Origin: an uncultured Desulfobacterales bacterium
GTDB taxonomy: Bacteria; Desulfobacterota; Desulfobacteria; Desulfobacterales; JAFDCJ01
Reading direction: 5' to 3'
DNA length: 8,102 bases
NCBI GenBank assembly: GCA_945787595.1
Contig: CALZJV010000368.1
Location: 1-8,102, forward strand
Every line of letters starts with the position of its first letter. Position 1 is the first letter of the stretch. Below the pieces are notes generated by a model. The model was not told the origin of the DNA. It did no database searches and saw only the letters and a program-made list of their open reading frames with translations. Below are positions 1-6,106 of the stretch, in pieces. The translations under genes and the position numbers were made by a program.

Positions 1-8
1 CTGTCTTC

Positions 9-1124
9 CTAAGAATCGCCGTCCGAAACCGCTGGTCGGGCGGAGGCGATCATACGTCGGTAATACACCAGCAGCAAATAAGTGACCGGCAAGGCGATGA
101 TCAAGCCCAAAAGCCCGAGCAATTTTCCCCATACGGACAGCGACAGCATCATTATGGCCGGGTTTAGTCCGGTAACCTTACCCATTATTTTTGGAACCAG
201 AATGGTGTCCTGAATAATCTGCACCACCACGAAGACCAGGCCGGTCAGGCTCAAAATCGTCCAGATATTGCTACCCGATTCAATGGCATGCAACAGGGCC
301 AGTAACCCGGCGGGAATCAGGCCAAGGATCTGCAGGTACGGAATCATGTTCAACAATCCGATAAACAGGCCCAGCAATACACTCAGCGGCAACCCGATTA
401 TAAAAAATCCCAGGGAAAATAAAAGACCGCAGATAAAAGCCACGGCCGCCTGCCCCCGGAAATAATTGCTCATGGCGGATTCGAAATCGCTGACAAATCC
501 TGTAGCTGAATCCCGGTAGGCGGAAGGTATGAGCTCTCTCCAGCCCCGGACCGTGTCATAATCCAAAAGCAGAAAAATAAAATACAACCCGATGACAGCC
601 AGTCCGATTAGACCGGCAAGGAAACTGGCCGCCCCGCTGATTAACCCCCACATCCCCGGTAAAACCTTGCGGGCGATGGTCTCCAGGATTTTCCAAATGT
701 TGATGTCTTTAAAAAAATCTTTAATTTCCGAGCGAGTCAGATAACTTTTAATACTCTGCCATAAATCCGGCGGCAACCATTGAGATGCTTTTTCGGCCAG
801 ATTCGCATTACTTGCCAGGTCAGTGACCATTCGTCCCATCTGCACGATTTCATCGGTTACCGAGGGTACAACCAGCCATCCCAGAAGCACCGCCACCGTA
901 ATCAGTCCGACCAGACTGATAAGTACGGCGGCGACACGGTTGGTGATTTTCTTCTGAACCAACACAACCAATGGATTGGTCAGATAAGCCAGCAGCAGTG
1001 CCACGGCGAAAGGGATTAACACATCGCTCAGATATCCGGCCAACCAGATTAGACAGGTTAGGATACCGGCACTAATAAGAAGGCGGACAACACGATCAAA
1101 TGTATAAAGCTTTTGATCCGTCAA
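9..1124 (-). CDS. AI-2E/PerM family (UPF0118) transporter-like membrane protein
   Basis: This 371-residue polytopic inner-membrane protein has the length and layout of the AI-2E/PerM family. Hydrophobic segments lie near residues 12-30, 33-57, 63-88, 157-188, 225-280 and 285-355. A soluble, mostly helical stretch (about 90-150) separates the third segment from the fourth, as is usual in the family. Family-like motifs are FRGQ (222-225), IPYLQ (261-265, usually IPY-I/L-G) and the block VQIIQD...LVPKIMG...LNP (301-322). Members have been linked to autoinducer-2 export or Na+/H+ antiport, but most are untested, so the substrate is unknown. The start codon is TTG at 1124, supported by a perfect AGGAGG six bases upstream. 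It lies 247 bases downstream of glyS across a repeat-filled gap, so shared transcription is uncertain. The family call is firm; the function is not. Confidence 0.9.
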   Translation of the reverse strand: MTDQKLYTFDRVVRLLISAGILTCLIWLAGYLSDVLIPFAVALLLAYLTNPLVVLVQKKITNRVAAVLISLVGLITVAVLLGWLVVPSVTDEIVQMGRMVTDLASNANLAEKASQWLPPDLWQSIKSYLTRSEIKDFFKDINIWKILETIARKVLPGMWGLISGAASFLAGLIGLAVIGLYFIFLLLDYDTVRGWRELIPSAYRDSATGFVSDFESAMSNYFRGQAAVAFICGLLFSLGFFIIGLPLSVLLGLFIGLLNMIPYLQILGLIPAGLLALLHAIESGSNIWTILSLTGLVFVVVQIIQDTILVPKIMGKVTGLNPAIMMLSLSVWGKLLGLLGLIIALPVTYLLLVYYRRMIASARPAVSDGDS

Positions 1125-1130
1125 GGTGTT

Positions 1131-1136
1131 CCTCCT
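1131..1136 (-). promoter_or_regulatory. Shine-Dalgarno of the AI-2E-family gene (supports a TTG start)
   Basis: The minus strand reads AGGAGG, then six bases, then TTG. This full anti-SD match at good spacing decides the non-ATG start at 1124. Confidence 0.85.
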
Positions 1137-1143
1137 GAATGAA

Positions 1144-1171
1144 GTTGTCAGGTTTCGGGTTTCAGGTGTCA
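1144..1171 (+). repeat. Degenerate heptamer array, 4 units (GGTTTCA-type)
   Basis: Four 7-base words lie in register: GTTGTCA, GGTTTCG, GGTTTCA, GGTGTCA. The array begins 8 bases beyond the RBS of the AI-2E-family gene and leads into dispersed-element copy 1. The same two words, GGTTTCA and GGTGTCA, recur on the minus strand at 4917-4930. Confidence 0.7.
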
Positions 1172-1334
1172 GCCCAGCTGCCGGTCTGAAAAGCGGCCTG
1201 TCTAATCGAAAAAGAAACTTCGCAATGTAGTTTTATAAAAGTGGTTAACAAAAAAATGAACATCGAACATTGAACGTTCAACATCGAATAATGAATTCTG
1301 CCTATTTAAAAAAGATGTCGCGAAGCGATTCCAT
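1169..1334 (+). repeat. Dispersed intergenic element, copy 1
   Basis: This matches the reverse complement of 3574-3692 in three blocks. Bases 1169-1219 agree at 44 of 51 positions, 1256-1268 at 13 of 13, and about 1290-1334 at roughly 40 of 46 with one gap. The element ends in GAAGCGATTCCAT. Copy 1 carries 36 extra bases at 1220-1255 and extra heptamers at about 1269-1289. No ORF or transposase lies inside, so if it is mobile it depends on something elsewhere. It fills most of the glyS to AI-2E-gene gap (1125-1371), in which I see no gene. Confidence 0.8.
1257..1298 (+). repeat. Degenerate heptamer array, 6 units (CGAACAT-type)
   Basis: The words, in register, are TGAACAT, CGAACAT, TGAACGT, TCAACAT, CGAATAA and TGAATTC. 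The array is embedded in dispersed-element copy 1. Copy 2 has only three corresponding words (3619-3639), so the array differs in length between copies. Confidence 0.7.
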
Positions 1335-1369
1335 CCTTCGTCATTCGTCAATCGTCATTCGTCATTCCT
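1335..1369 (+). repeat. Degenerate heptamer array, 5 units (CATTCGT)
   Basis: Five 7-base words lie in exact register: CCTTCGT, CATTCGT, CAATCGT, CATTCGT, CATTCCT. The array ends two bases from the glyS stop codon (1372-1374) and begins directly after the GAAGCGATTCCAT end of element copy 1. Confidence 0.8.
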
Positions 1370-1371
1370 TT

Positions 1372-3387
1372 TCAGGTCGATAGTTTAGAAAAATCCGCAA
1401 ACTCGCCAAACAAGCCGGCGATAAGCCCCAGCAACGCCAAACGGTTGCGACGCACGGCCATATCATCCGTCATAACCATGACCTCTTCAAAGAAAGCATC
1501 CACCGTATCGCGCAGAGACGCAATTTCAATTAGGGCCTGGTCGAAGCGGTCTTTATGCAAATTATCTTCCACCTTCTTCTTAACCGATTCGTAGGCACTC
1601 AGCAGCGCCGGTTCGGACTCGTGCTGGAACAATTTTTGATCCACGTCGGCCGCCTGGATATCACCGGCCTTTTTGATAATATTTACCACCCGCTTGAAAG
1701 CTACCGCAAGTGGCTCGAAATCCGGCTTGGCCTTGAGCTTTTCAAGTGCCCCTACCCTGCTCCATGTTTGCGGAATGTTGTCGCAGAAGACATTGAGAAC
1801 GGCTGCGATGGTATCCTTTGAATATCCGTCTTCGGCCAGCATATAGGCCACGCGGTTCTGCAAAAACCCGAATACATATTCGACCAGGTCGGCAATTTCC
1901 CGGGTACTTTTTTTACCGAACTGCTCCGCGCTGGTTTGAATCAGTTCTCTCAAAAAAAATGAAACGGCACTGAAACAGCCGCAAATGGAATCAATCTTAT
2001 CGGCAATGGAAAGTATCGCGCCCACCGACGTTTCCGGAAGGGGAGCTCCGGAATACACCGGCCGGTAATGTTCTTCGATGGCAGCAGCCACCATGGGTAG
2101 TTCGCCTGAAACGGTCGCATAGATTCTTCCCATTACTCCCTGCAACTTCGGAAATTCGCCCACCACCTGACTGACCAGATCGGCCTTGCTCAACCGGGCA
2201 GCGCGGGTCACCTGCGCTTTCAAATCGGGGATTCCTGTATCCGACGCCTTTCCGAAATCAACCAAATCAGCCAGATATTCTGTAATCTTTGCCACCCGCT
2301 CAATTTTTTCGTACATGGTTCCCAGCTTGGCCTGAAAGAGAACTCTTTTTAACTTACTCACCCGATCATCATCCGTCACTTCCAGATCTCCCTGGTAGAA
2401 AAACTGCGCATCTGCCAGACGGGCTCGCAGCACCCTCTCATGCCCTTTGGCGGCCAGCGCCAAATCTCTCGCAGCGGTATTGTTTACCGCAATAAAACTC
2501 GGCATCAGCTTGTTGTCTTTGTCGACTACGGCAAAGTATTTCTGATGCTCCCGCATAGCGTTGATTAAGACCTCATCAGGCACTTCAAGAAACGCCTCAT
2601 CAAATTTGCCGGCCACGGGTACCGGATATTCCACAAGATTAGTGACGATATCCACCAGCTCGTCATCGGGCAGAATACGGCCGCCAAGTTTTTGGGCGAC
2701 TTCGGCGATACCGCGCTCGAGCATTTTTCTGCGTTCCGCTATGTCCGCCAAAACCCAGGCGGAACGCAACTTTTCCAGGTAGTCATCGGCGACATCCAAT
2801 TTAATTTTAGCGGGGGCCATGAAACTATGCCCACATGTATATCGGCCGCTCTTTATGTTGCCGAGATGAAATGAGATAATCGATTTTCCCAATAATGCTA
2901 AAATCCTATGTATCGGCCGGGCAAATTCGATATCCAGATCCGCCCATCTCATTTTCTTGGGAAACGGGATGGATAAAATAACTTCCGGTAGAATTTCTTT
3001 CAGCAGGGTTTGGGTTGCCAGCCCGCGTTCCATTTTATCTGCAGCCAGGTAGGAACCCCTGGGAGTTTCTTTTATGGTGAGTTTTTTGACAGGCACACCG
3101 ACTTTTTCGGCAAACTTTTGTGCGGCCATGGTCGGCTTGCCGTTTTCATCAAAGCCGACTTTTGCCGGAGGGCCGATCACTTCGTTTTTAATTGACTTCT
3201 GTTTACGGGCCACATTTTCAACATTGACAGTCAACCTTCGCGGCGTACCGTAAACCCGGGTGTTGCCGTGTTCGATGCGAGCTTCCGTTAATTTTTGAAG
3301 CAGTGAAGAAGACAATGCCTTTAACGCCGGCTTAATATAGCCGGCCGGGATTTCTTCAGCTCCGATCTCAAGTAATAGATTGTCCAT
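1372..3387 (-). CDS. glyS: Glycyl-tRNA synthetase beta subunit, with an apparent internal deletion
   Basis: Beta chain of the cytoplasmic alpha2beta2 enzyme that charges tRNA-Gly; it binds the tRNA while GlyQ carries the aminoacylation site. This reading has 671 residues. Family hallmarks are LLLEIGAEEIPAGYI (4-18), the KADLVSQVVGEFPKLQGVMGR block (about 402-422), IADKIDSICGCF (461-472) and, near the C-terminus, VMVMTDDMAVRRNRLALL (636-653). I chose the ATG at 3387 over an in-frame TTG at 3411 because GAGGTGA lies just before the ATG and family members begin at the MDNLLLEIG-type sequence. After Ala474 the protein jumps to VSFFLRELIQTS. The conserved segment normally found there (GLIPTG-x-x-DPYALRR and following, about 28-30 residues) is missing, in frame. 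This may be a true deletion or an assembly fault. The identity of the gene is certain; whether it is active is not. Confidence 0.95.
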   Translation of the reverse strand: MDNLLLEIGAEEIPAGYIKPALKALSSSLLQKLTEARIEHGNTRVYGTPRRLTVNVENVARKQKSIKNEVIGPPAKVGFDENGKPTMAAQKFAEKVGVPVKKLTIKETPRGSYLAADKMERGLATQTLLKEILPEVILSIPFPKKMRWADLDIEFARPIHRILALLGKSIISFHLGNIKSGRYTCGHSFMAPAKIKLDVADDYLEKLRSAWVLADIAERRKMLERGIAEVAQKLGGRILPDDELVDIVTNLVEYPVPVAGKFDEAFLEVPDEVLINAMREHQKYFAVVDKDNKLMPSFIAVNNTAARDLALAAKGHERVLRARLADAQFFYQGDLEVTDDDRVSKLKRVLFQAKLGTMYEKIERVAKITEYLADLVDFGKASDTGIPDLKAQVTRAARLSKADLVSQVVGEFPKLQGVMGRIYATVSGELPMVAAAIEEHYRPVYSGAPLPETSVGAILSIADKIDSICGCFSAVSFFLRELIQTSAEQFGKKSTREIADLVEYVFGFLQNRVAYMLAEDGYSKDTIAAVLNVFCDNIPQTWSRVGALEKLKAKPDFEPLAVAFKRVVNIIKKAGDIQAADVDQKLFQHESEPALLSAYESVKKKVEDNLHKDRFDQALIEIASLRDTVDAFFEEVMVMTDDMAVRRNRLALLGLIAGLFGEFADFSKLST

Positions 3388-3389
3388 AG

Positions 3390-3396
3390 TCACCTC
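3390..3396 (-). promoter_or_regulatory. Shine-Dalgarno of glyS
   Basis: The minus strand reads GAGGTGA, a seven-base match to the 16S 3' end, two bases before the ATG (about five bases when aligned on the AGGAGG core). It selects the ATG at 3387. The heptamer array at 3397-3466 touches it with no spacer. Confidence 0.8.
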
Positions 3397-3466
3397 AGTA
3401 ACGAGTAACAAGTTGCGCGTTGCGAGTTACGGGTTGTGAGTTACGGGTCACAGGTCATTGGTCCAG
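3397..3466 (+). repeat. Degenerate heptamer array, 10 units (AGTTACG-type)
   Basis: Ten consecutive 7-base words keep exact register: AGTAACG, AGTAACA, AGTTGCG, CGTTGCG, AGTTACG, GGTTGTG, AGTTACG, GGTCACA, GGTCATT, GGTCCAG. The words drift progressively from the glyS end outward. The array starts at the glyS RBS, so it would form the glyS leader in mRNA. It has no constant repeat plus variable spacer, so it is not a CRISPR array. Confidence 0.85.
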
Positions 3467-3489
3467 AACCCCTTATATGAATTCATTTA

Positions 3490-3563
3490 GACAGGATTTA
3501 CGGGATTAACAGGATTTTTTTTGCTTAGTATGGCTATATCTTGTCCATCCAGTTGATCCTGTC
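3490..3563. repeat. Imperfect inverted repeat with GACAGGAT ends and 9-base periodicity
   Basis: The arms 3490-3515 and 3538-3563 (26 bases each) match at 19 of 26 positions as inverted copies around a 22-base loop that begins with a T run. The outer eight bases, GACAGGAT and ATCCTGTC, pair perfectly. The left arm reads as three 9-base words: ACAGGATTT, ACGGGATTA, ACAGGATTT. From memory, ACAGGATTT-type repeats are dispersed in many bacterial genomes. The function is unknown. It lies mid-way in the glyQ-glyS gap. Confidence 0.75.
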
Positions 3564-3573
3564 AGAAAAATAA

Positions 3574-3692
3574 ATGGAATCGCTTCGTGAAATCTTTTTT
3601 AAAACAGACAGAATACATTCATTCGACGTTCGATGTTCATCAGTTTCTTTCTCGATTAGACGGGCCGCTGTTCAGGTCAGCGGCTGGGCTGA
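3574..3692 (-). repeat. Dispersed intergenic element, copy 2
   Basis: This is the opposite-orientation partner of 1169-1334 and so lies on the other side of glyS. In element orientation it starts TCAGCCCAGC (minus strand from 3692) and ends GAAGCGATTCCAT (at 3574). It contains a perfect 7-base-pair hairpin at 3664-3684 (GCCGCTG, 7-base loop, CAGCGGC), which is degenerate in copy 1. It lacks the 36-base stretch found in copy 1. A GAACCCT-type array abuts its start, and the GACAGGAT inverted repeat lies beyond its end. The glyQ-glyS gap (3388-3740) is composed almost wholly of repeats and holds no gene. Confidence 0.8.
3619..3639 (-). repeat. Short heptamer array, 3 units, inside element copy 2
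   Basis: The minus strand reads TGAACAT, CGAACGT, CGAATGA. These are the same words as the six-unit array at 1257-1298 in copy 1. Confidence 0.6.
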
Positions 3693-3743
3693 ACCCTGAA
3701 CCTTGAAACCCCTGAACCTCGGAACCTCGGAACCCTGAACCTA
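3691..3743 (+). repeat. Degenerate 7-9-base array (GAACCCT-type) reaching into the glyQ stop codon
   Basis: Seven words of 7 to 9 bases run in tandem: GAACCCT, GAACCTT, GAAACCCCT, GAACCTCG, GAACCTCG, GAACCCT, GAACCTA. The last word includes the complement of the glyQ stop codon (3741-3743), so the array begins exactly where glyQ translation ends. Confidence 0.75.
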
Positions 3744-4616
3744 TATCTTGCTTTTCAACAGCGGAAATCCCATTTCTTCCCGCTGTTTCAAATATCCTTC
3801 TGCGCACCCCCTGGCAAGATTTCGAATCCGACCGATATAACCGGTGCGCTCGGTAACGCTGATGGCGCCCCTGGCATCCAGCAGATTAAACGTATGCGAG
3901 CATTTCAAGCAATATTCATAGGCTGGAAGGACGAGCTTAGCCTCGATTTGTTTTAACGACTCAGTCTCATATTTGCTGAATAAATCAAACAAAGCCGACA
4001 CATCGGCTTTTTCGAAATTGTAAGTGGATTGCTCGACTTCCTGTTGATGATGCACATCACCGTAATTGATCTTATCGTTCCAATTCAGATCATAGACGCT
4101 GTCAACGCCCTGAAGATACATTGCAATACGCTCCAATCCGTAGGTCAGTTCCACGGGTATGGGATTCAGTTCAATGCTGCCGGCCATTTGAAAATAGGTG
4201 AACTGGGTGATCTCCATGCCATCCAACCAAACCTCCCAGCCTAAACCGGCGGCACCAAGCGTCGGGGATTCCCAGTCATCTTCCACAAAGCGGATATCAT
4301 GATCAAGCGGATCAATCCCCAGTACCTTAAGACTTTTTAGATACAGATCCTGCACGTTAAAGGGAGACGGTTTCAATATTACCTGATATTGGTAATAGTG
4401 TTGCAGACGATTGGGATTGTCGCCGTAACGCCCATCGGTAGGCCGTCTGGAAGGTTGAACATAAGCGACATTCCAGGGTTCCGGACCCAGCGCTTTTAAT
4501 GTGGTGGTGGGATGAAAAGTCCCCGCGCCGACCTCCAAATCGTATGGTTGCACCATCACACACCCATTTCCGGCCCAGAATTTATGCAGCTGCAATATCA
4601 CATCTTGAAAGTTCAT
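3741..4616 (-). CDS. glyQ: Glycyl-tRNA synthetase alpha subunit
   Basis: This 291-residue class II synthetase chain is close to the usual length and looks intact. It activates glycine with ATP and pairs with GlyS in the cytoplasm. Diagnostic blocks are [19 protein letters not shown] (1-19), [20 protein letters not shown] (25-44), the motif-2-like [19 protein letters not shown] (52-70), the [23 protein letters not shown] block (about 112-134) and the motif-3-like [17 protein letters not shown] (around 155-171). ATG at 4616 is preceded by AAGGA with eight bases between. Its partner glyS follows on the same strand but 353 bases away. No T-box or glycine riboswitch is evident upstream. Only a small hairpin (4644-4660) and AT-rich repeats are seen there. 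Confidence 0.98.
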   Translation of the reverse strand: MNFQDVILQLHKFWAGNGCVMVQPYDLEVGAGTFHPTTTLKALGPEPWNVAYVQPSRRPTDGRYGDNPNRLQHYYQYQVILKPSPFNVQDLYLKSLKVLGIDPLDHDIRFVEDDWESPTLGAAGLGWEVWLDGMEITQFTYFQMAGSIELNPIPVELTYGLERIAMYLQGVDSVYDLNWNDKINYGDVHHQQEVEQSTYNFEKADVSALFDLFSKYETESLKQIEAKLVLPAYEYCLKCSHTFNLLDARGAISVTERTGYIGRIRNLARGCAEGYLKQREEMGFPLLKSKI

Positions 4617-4643
4617 GTACTCGTTCCTTTTTCCTGGATTTTA

Positions 4644-4660
4644 ATCCGTCTCTGACGGAT
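4644..4660. other. Perfect 7-base-pair hairpin in the glyQ leader
   Basis: ATCCGTC, a 3-base loop, then GACGGAT. The hairpin lies 27 bases before the glyQ start codon. On the coding strand no U run follows, so it is not a usual terminator. It could be a leader structure, an operator, or one copy of a small dispersed palindrome. A weak CATAAT (-10-like) lies just upstream at 4671-4676, without a good -35. Confidence 0.55.
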
Positions 4661-4686
4661 GTTGAGGAATATTATGGTGATTTCGA

Positions 4687-4916
4687 AATAACAAATTACA
4701 AGCACCAAATTACAAATAAATTACAAATATCCAAATTACAAATAAGATCAAAAACCAATTGTTTGGGATTTTGAATTTCGGTCATTGTGATTTGCCCTTC
4801 GACTTGGCTCAGGGTGGTGGTGAGTCCTTCGACCTTGCTCAGGACCGTGAGCCTGTCGAACGGCTTGTCGAACCATTTGGTATTTGTGTTTTATTATTTG
4901 AAATTTTATTAATTGC
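4687..4916. repeat. AT-rich inverted repeat region (CAAATTA words) with an internal insert
   Basis: The left part (4687-4750) is made of CAAATTA/CAAATAA words, with four in exact 7-base register at 4692-4719. From about 4758 the strand sense switches to TTTG/ATTTG-type words (4760-4794 and 4873-4914). This makes a loose inverted structure centred near CCAATTGTTTGG (about 4755-4766). The right arm is split by the GC-richer block 4795-4874. The gap 4617-4975 holds no credible gene. Confidence 0.6.
4795..4874. repeat. TTCGAC...GCTCA / TGAGC...GTCGAA palindromic repeat cluster
   Basis: Bases 4828-4860 form an inverted repeat: TTCGACCTTGCTCA against TGAGCCTGTCGAA. A second left-type arm precedes it (4798-4812) and a second right-type end follows (4862-4874). 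From memory this resembles the CTTCGACAGGCTCAGG-type dispersed palindrome found in many bacteria. It is sharply GC-richer than its surroundings and has no coding potential. Confidence 0.7.
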
Positions 4917-4930
4917 TGAAACCTGACACC
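4917..4930 (-). repeat. Two heptamers matching the 1144-1171 array
   Basis: The minus strand reads GGTGTCA then GGTTTCA, the same words as the array upstream of the AI-2E-family gene. It lies between the AT-rich repeat and the 3' end of the GHMP kinase gene. Two units alone could be chance; the exact word match raises the odds of shared origin. Confidence 0.4.
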
Positions 4931-4975
4931 TTACCGTTCCTGATATCATGTTGTCAGATAGAAGCCGATAAGGGC

Positions 4976-6034
4976 CTAATATACCATGACACCCTCTGAA
5001 TCAATGCCAACATCGAGGAGACAAGCCTCCTTGGGGGACGAAAGCGACTCTTGCCACAAAGGCCTCAATCTGTCAATGTTTTCGATCTCTCCTACAGCCC
5101 ACAGGCACCCTCCCCCGCCGGCACCCGTGAAACGGGCAGCGCAATCGTTTTGCAAAGCAATACCCGTCAGGCGCTCCCCGACGTTATCCAGCACGTCCGG
5201 GGTCATTTTTCTTCGAATGCCTGTTTCCCGGTTCATGTGTGCGGCGGCCTGTTTATAGTTTTGCCCGGCCAGAGCCTTTGCGAATTGGCGTGTAGACGCA
5301 ATAACATCCGCCCACAGATCTCTATTTATCCCGGAGAGAAACTGCTTGACCCATCTACCATTGATGTCTTTGGACTCATGGGGTTTCCCGCAATAGGCCA
5401 GAAGGAGATGCTCCTCCAGTTCTTTGTGGGATTTTTTCCGGACCACTATTTTTCGCCGAAACACGGATCGATCGGGATCGGTCTGCCAGTGCCAGATATT
5501 CACACCACCATAGACGGCGGCAAGTTGATCCTGAAAGCCGCAAGCAACGCCGGAGTTGGATTGTTCGAGTTGATAGGAAAGCAGCGCAATCCCACGCCGG
5601 TTCGATCTGCTGCCGGACCCCTTGTACGCTTTCAATTTCAAAAATGCCGCAACCAGCGCCACCGCGGCCGCAGATGAGCCTCCCAGGGCACTGCGCGGAG
5701 GAGATTGAGATTCAATTTCAATATGGATCCCTTCAGCGTTGAAAAAGGCTGCCGTAGCAAACATCAGTCCCATTGGGTGATCAAAAGGAGCGGCGTCCGC
5801 AGGAAATTGCGCATCATCAAAACCCCTGGAAGAAATTTTAATCTGTCCTCTGGTATAAGGCAGCAGACGAACCCTTGTTCTAAGCTCCAAAGCGATATTA
5901 AACGTGCATGGCGACAGGTGCTGCAGAGGATAATAAAATGTCGGTATATCCAGCGTACCCCCCATGTCGATCCGGCAGGGAGCAGAGGCTTCAATGGGTT
6001 CTGATTCAAGTAATTTTCTGAGTTTTTTATCCAT
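4976..6034 (-). CDS. GHMP-family small-molecule kinase, substrate unknown (galactokinase/heptose-7-phosphate kinase-like)
   Basis: This 352-residue soluble ATP-dependent kinase of the GHMP superfamily phosphorylates a sugar or similar alcohol. All three motifs are present: N-terminal APCRIDMGGTLDI (18-30), the ATP-binding loop PPRSALGGSSAAAVA (112-126) and C-terminal FTGAGGGGC (302-310). The likely catalytic Asp is in GFQDQ (166-170), followed by GGVN as in sugar kinases. YCGKPHESKDINGRW (214-228) resembles the YTG-x-x-R/H-x-S segment of the HddA/fucokinase-like branch. No sugar-metabolism or LPS gene lies nearby to name a substrate. ATG at 6034 is preceded by a weak AGGTG with two bases between. 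It is separated from recO by 356 bases and may have its own promoter. The superfamily is certain; the exact reaction is open. Confidence 0.88.
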   Translation of the reverse strand: MDKKLRKLLESEPIEASAPCRIDMGGTLDIPTFYYPLQHLSPCTFNIALELRTRVRLLPYTRGQIKISSRGFDDAQFPADAAPFDHPMGLMFATAAFFNAEGIHIEIESQSPPRSALGGSSAAAVALVAAFLKLKAYKGSGSRSNRRGIALLSYQLEQSNSGVACGFQDQLAAVYGGVNIWHWQTDPDRSVFRRKIVVRKKSHKELEEHLLLAYCGKPHESKDINGRWVKQFLSGINRDLWADVIASTRQFAKALAGQNYKQAAAHMNRETGIRRKMTPDVLDNVGERLTGIALQNDCAARFTGAGGGGCLWAVGEIENIDRLRPLWQESLSSPKEACLLDVGIDSEGVMVY

Positions 6035-6047
6035 AACACCTGACCGG

Positions 6048-6082
6048 GATTGCAGATTGCAGATTGAAGAATGAAGAATGAA
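6048..6082 (+). repeat. Heptamer array, 5 units (GATTGCA/GATTGAA/GAATGAA)
   Basis: The words are GATTGCA twice, GATTGAA once and GAATGAA twice, all in exact 7-base register. The array starts 13 bases upstream of the GHMP kinase ATG, just beyond its RBS. The same word family occurs in opposite orientation at 6309-6336, near the other end of the gap. Confidence 0.8.
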
Positions 6083-6106
6083 TATTTAAGGATCTTAATC
6101 GATTTT

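Noticed and set aside
3388..3411. TTG start of glyS at 3411
   Set aside because: The added codons are the heptamer array itself, and the strong GAGGTGA RBS points to ATG at 3387.
3397..3466. Possible CRISPR array
   Set aside because: The units are 7 bases long, degenerate and contiguous with no spacers, and no cas gene is present.
1169..3692. glyS as an invertible segment between inverted repeats
   Set aside because: The two element copies are short and only about 86-87% alike with indels, and no recombinase gene is in view; inversion is not supported.
4499..4774. 91-codon plus-strand open frame running from glyQ into the gap
   Set aside because: It begins antisense to glyQ and its C-terminal half translates the AT-rich repeat; no sign of a real protein.
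4617..4975. T-box or glycine riboswitch upstream of glyQ
   Set aside because: No T-box signature, antiterminator fold or glycine aptamer core could be found; the gap is repeats plus one short hairpin.
5051..5677. 208-codon open frame on the plus strand
   Set aside because: It is fully antisense to the well-supported GHMP kinase and has no recognisable motif; it is a shadow of that gene.
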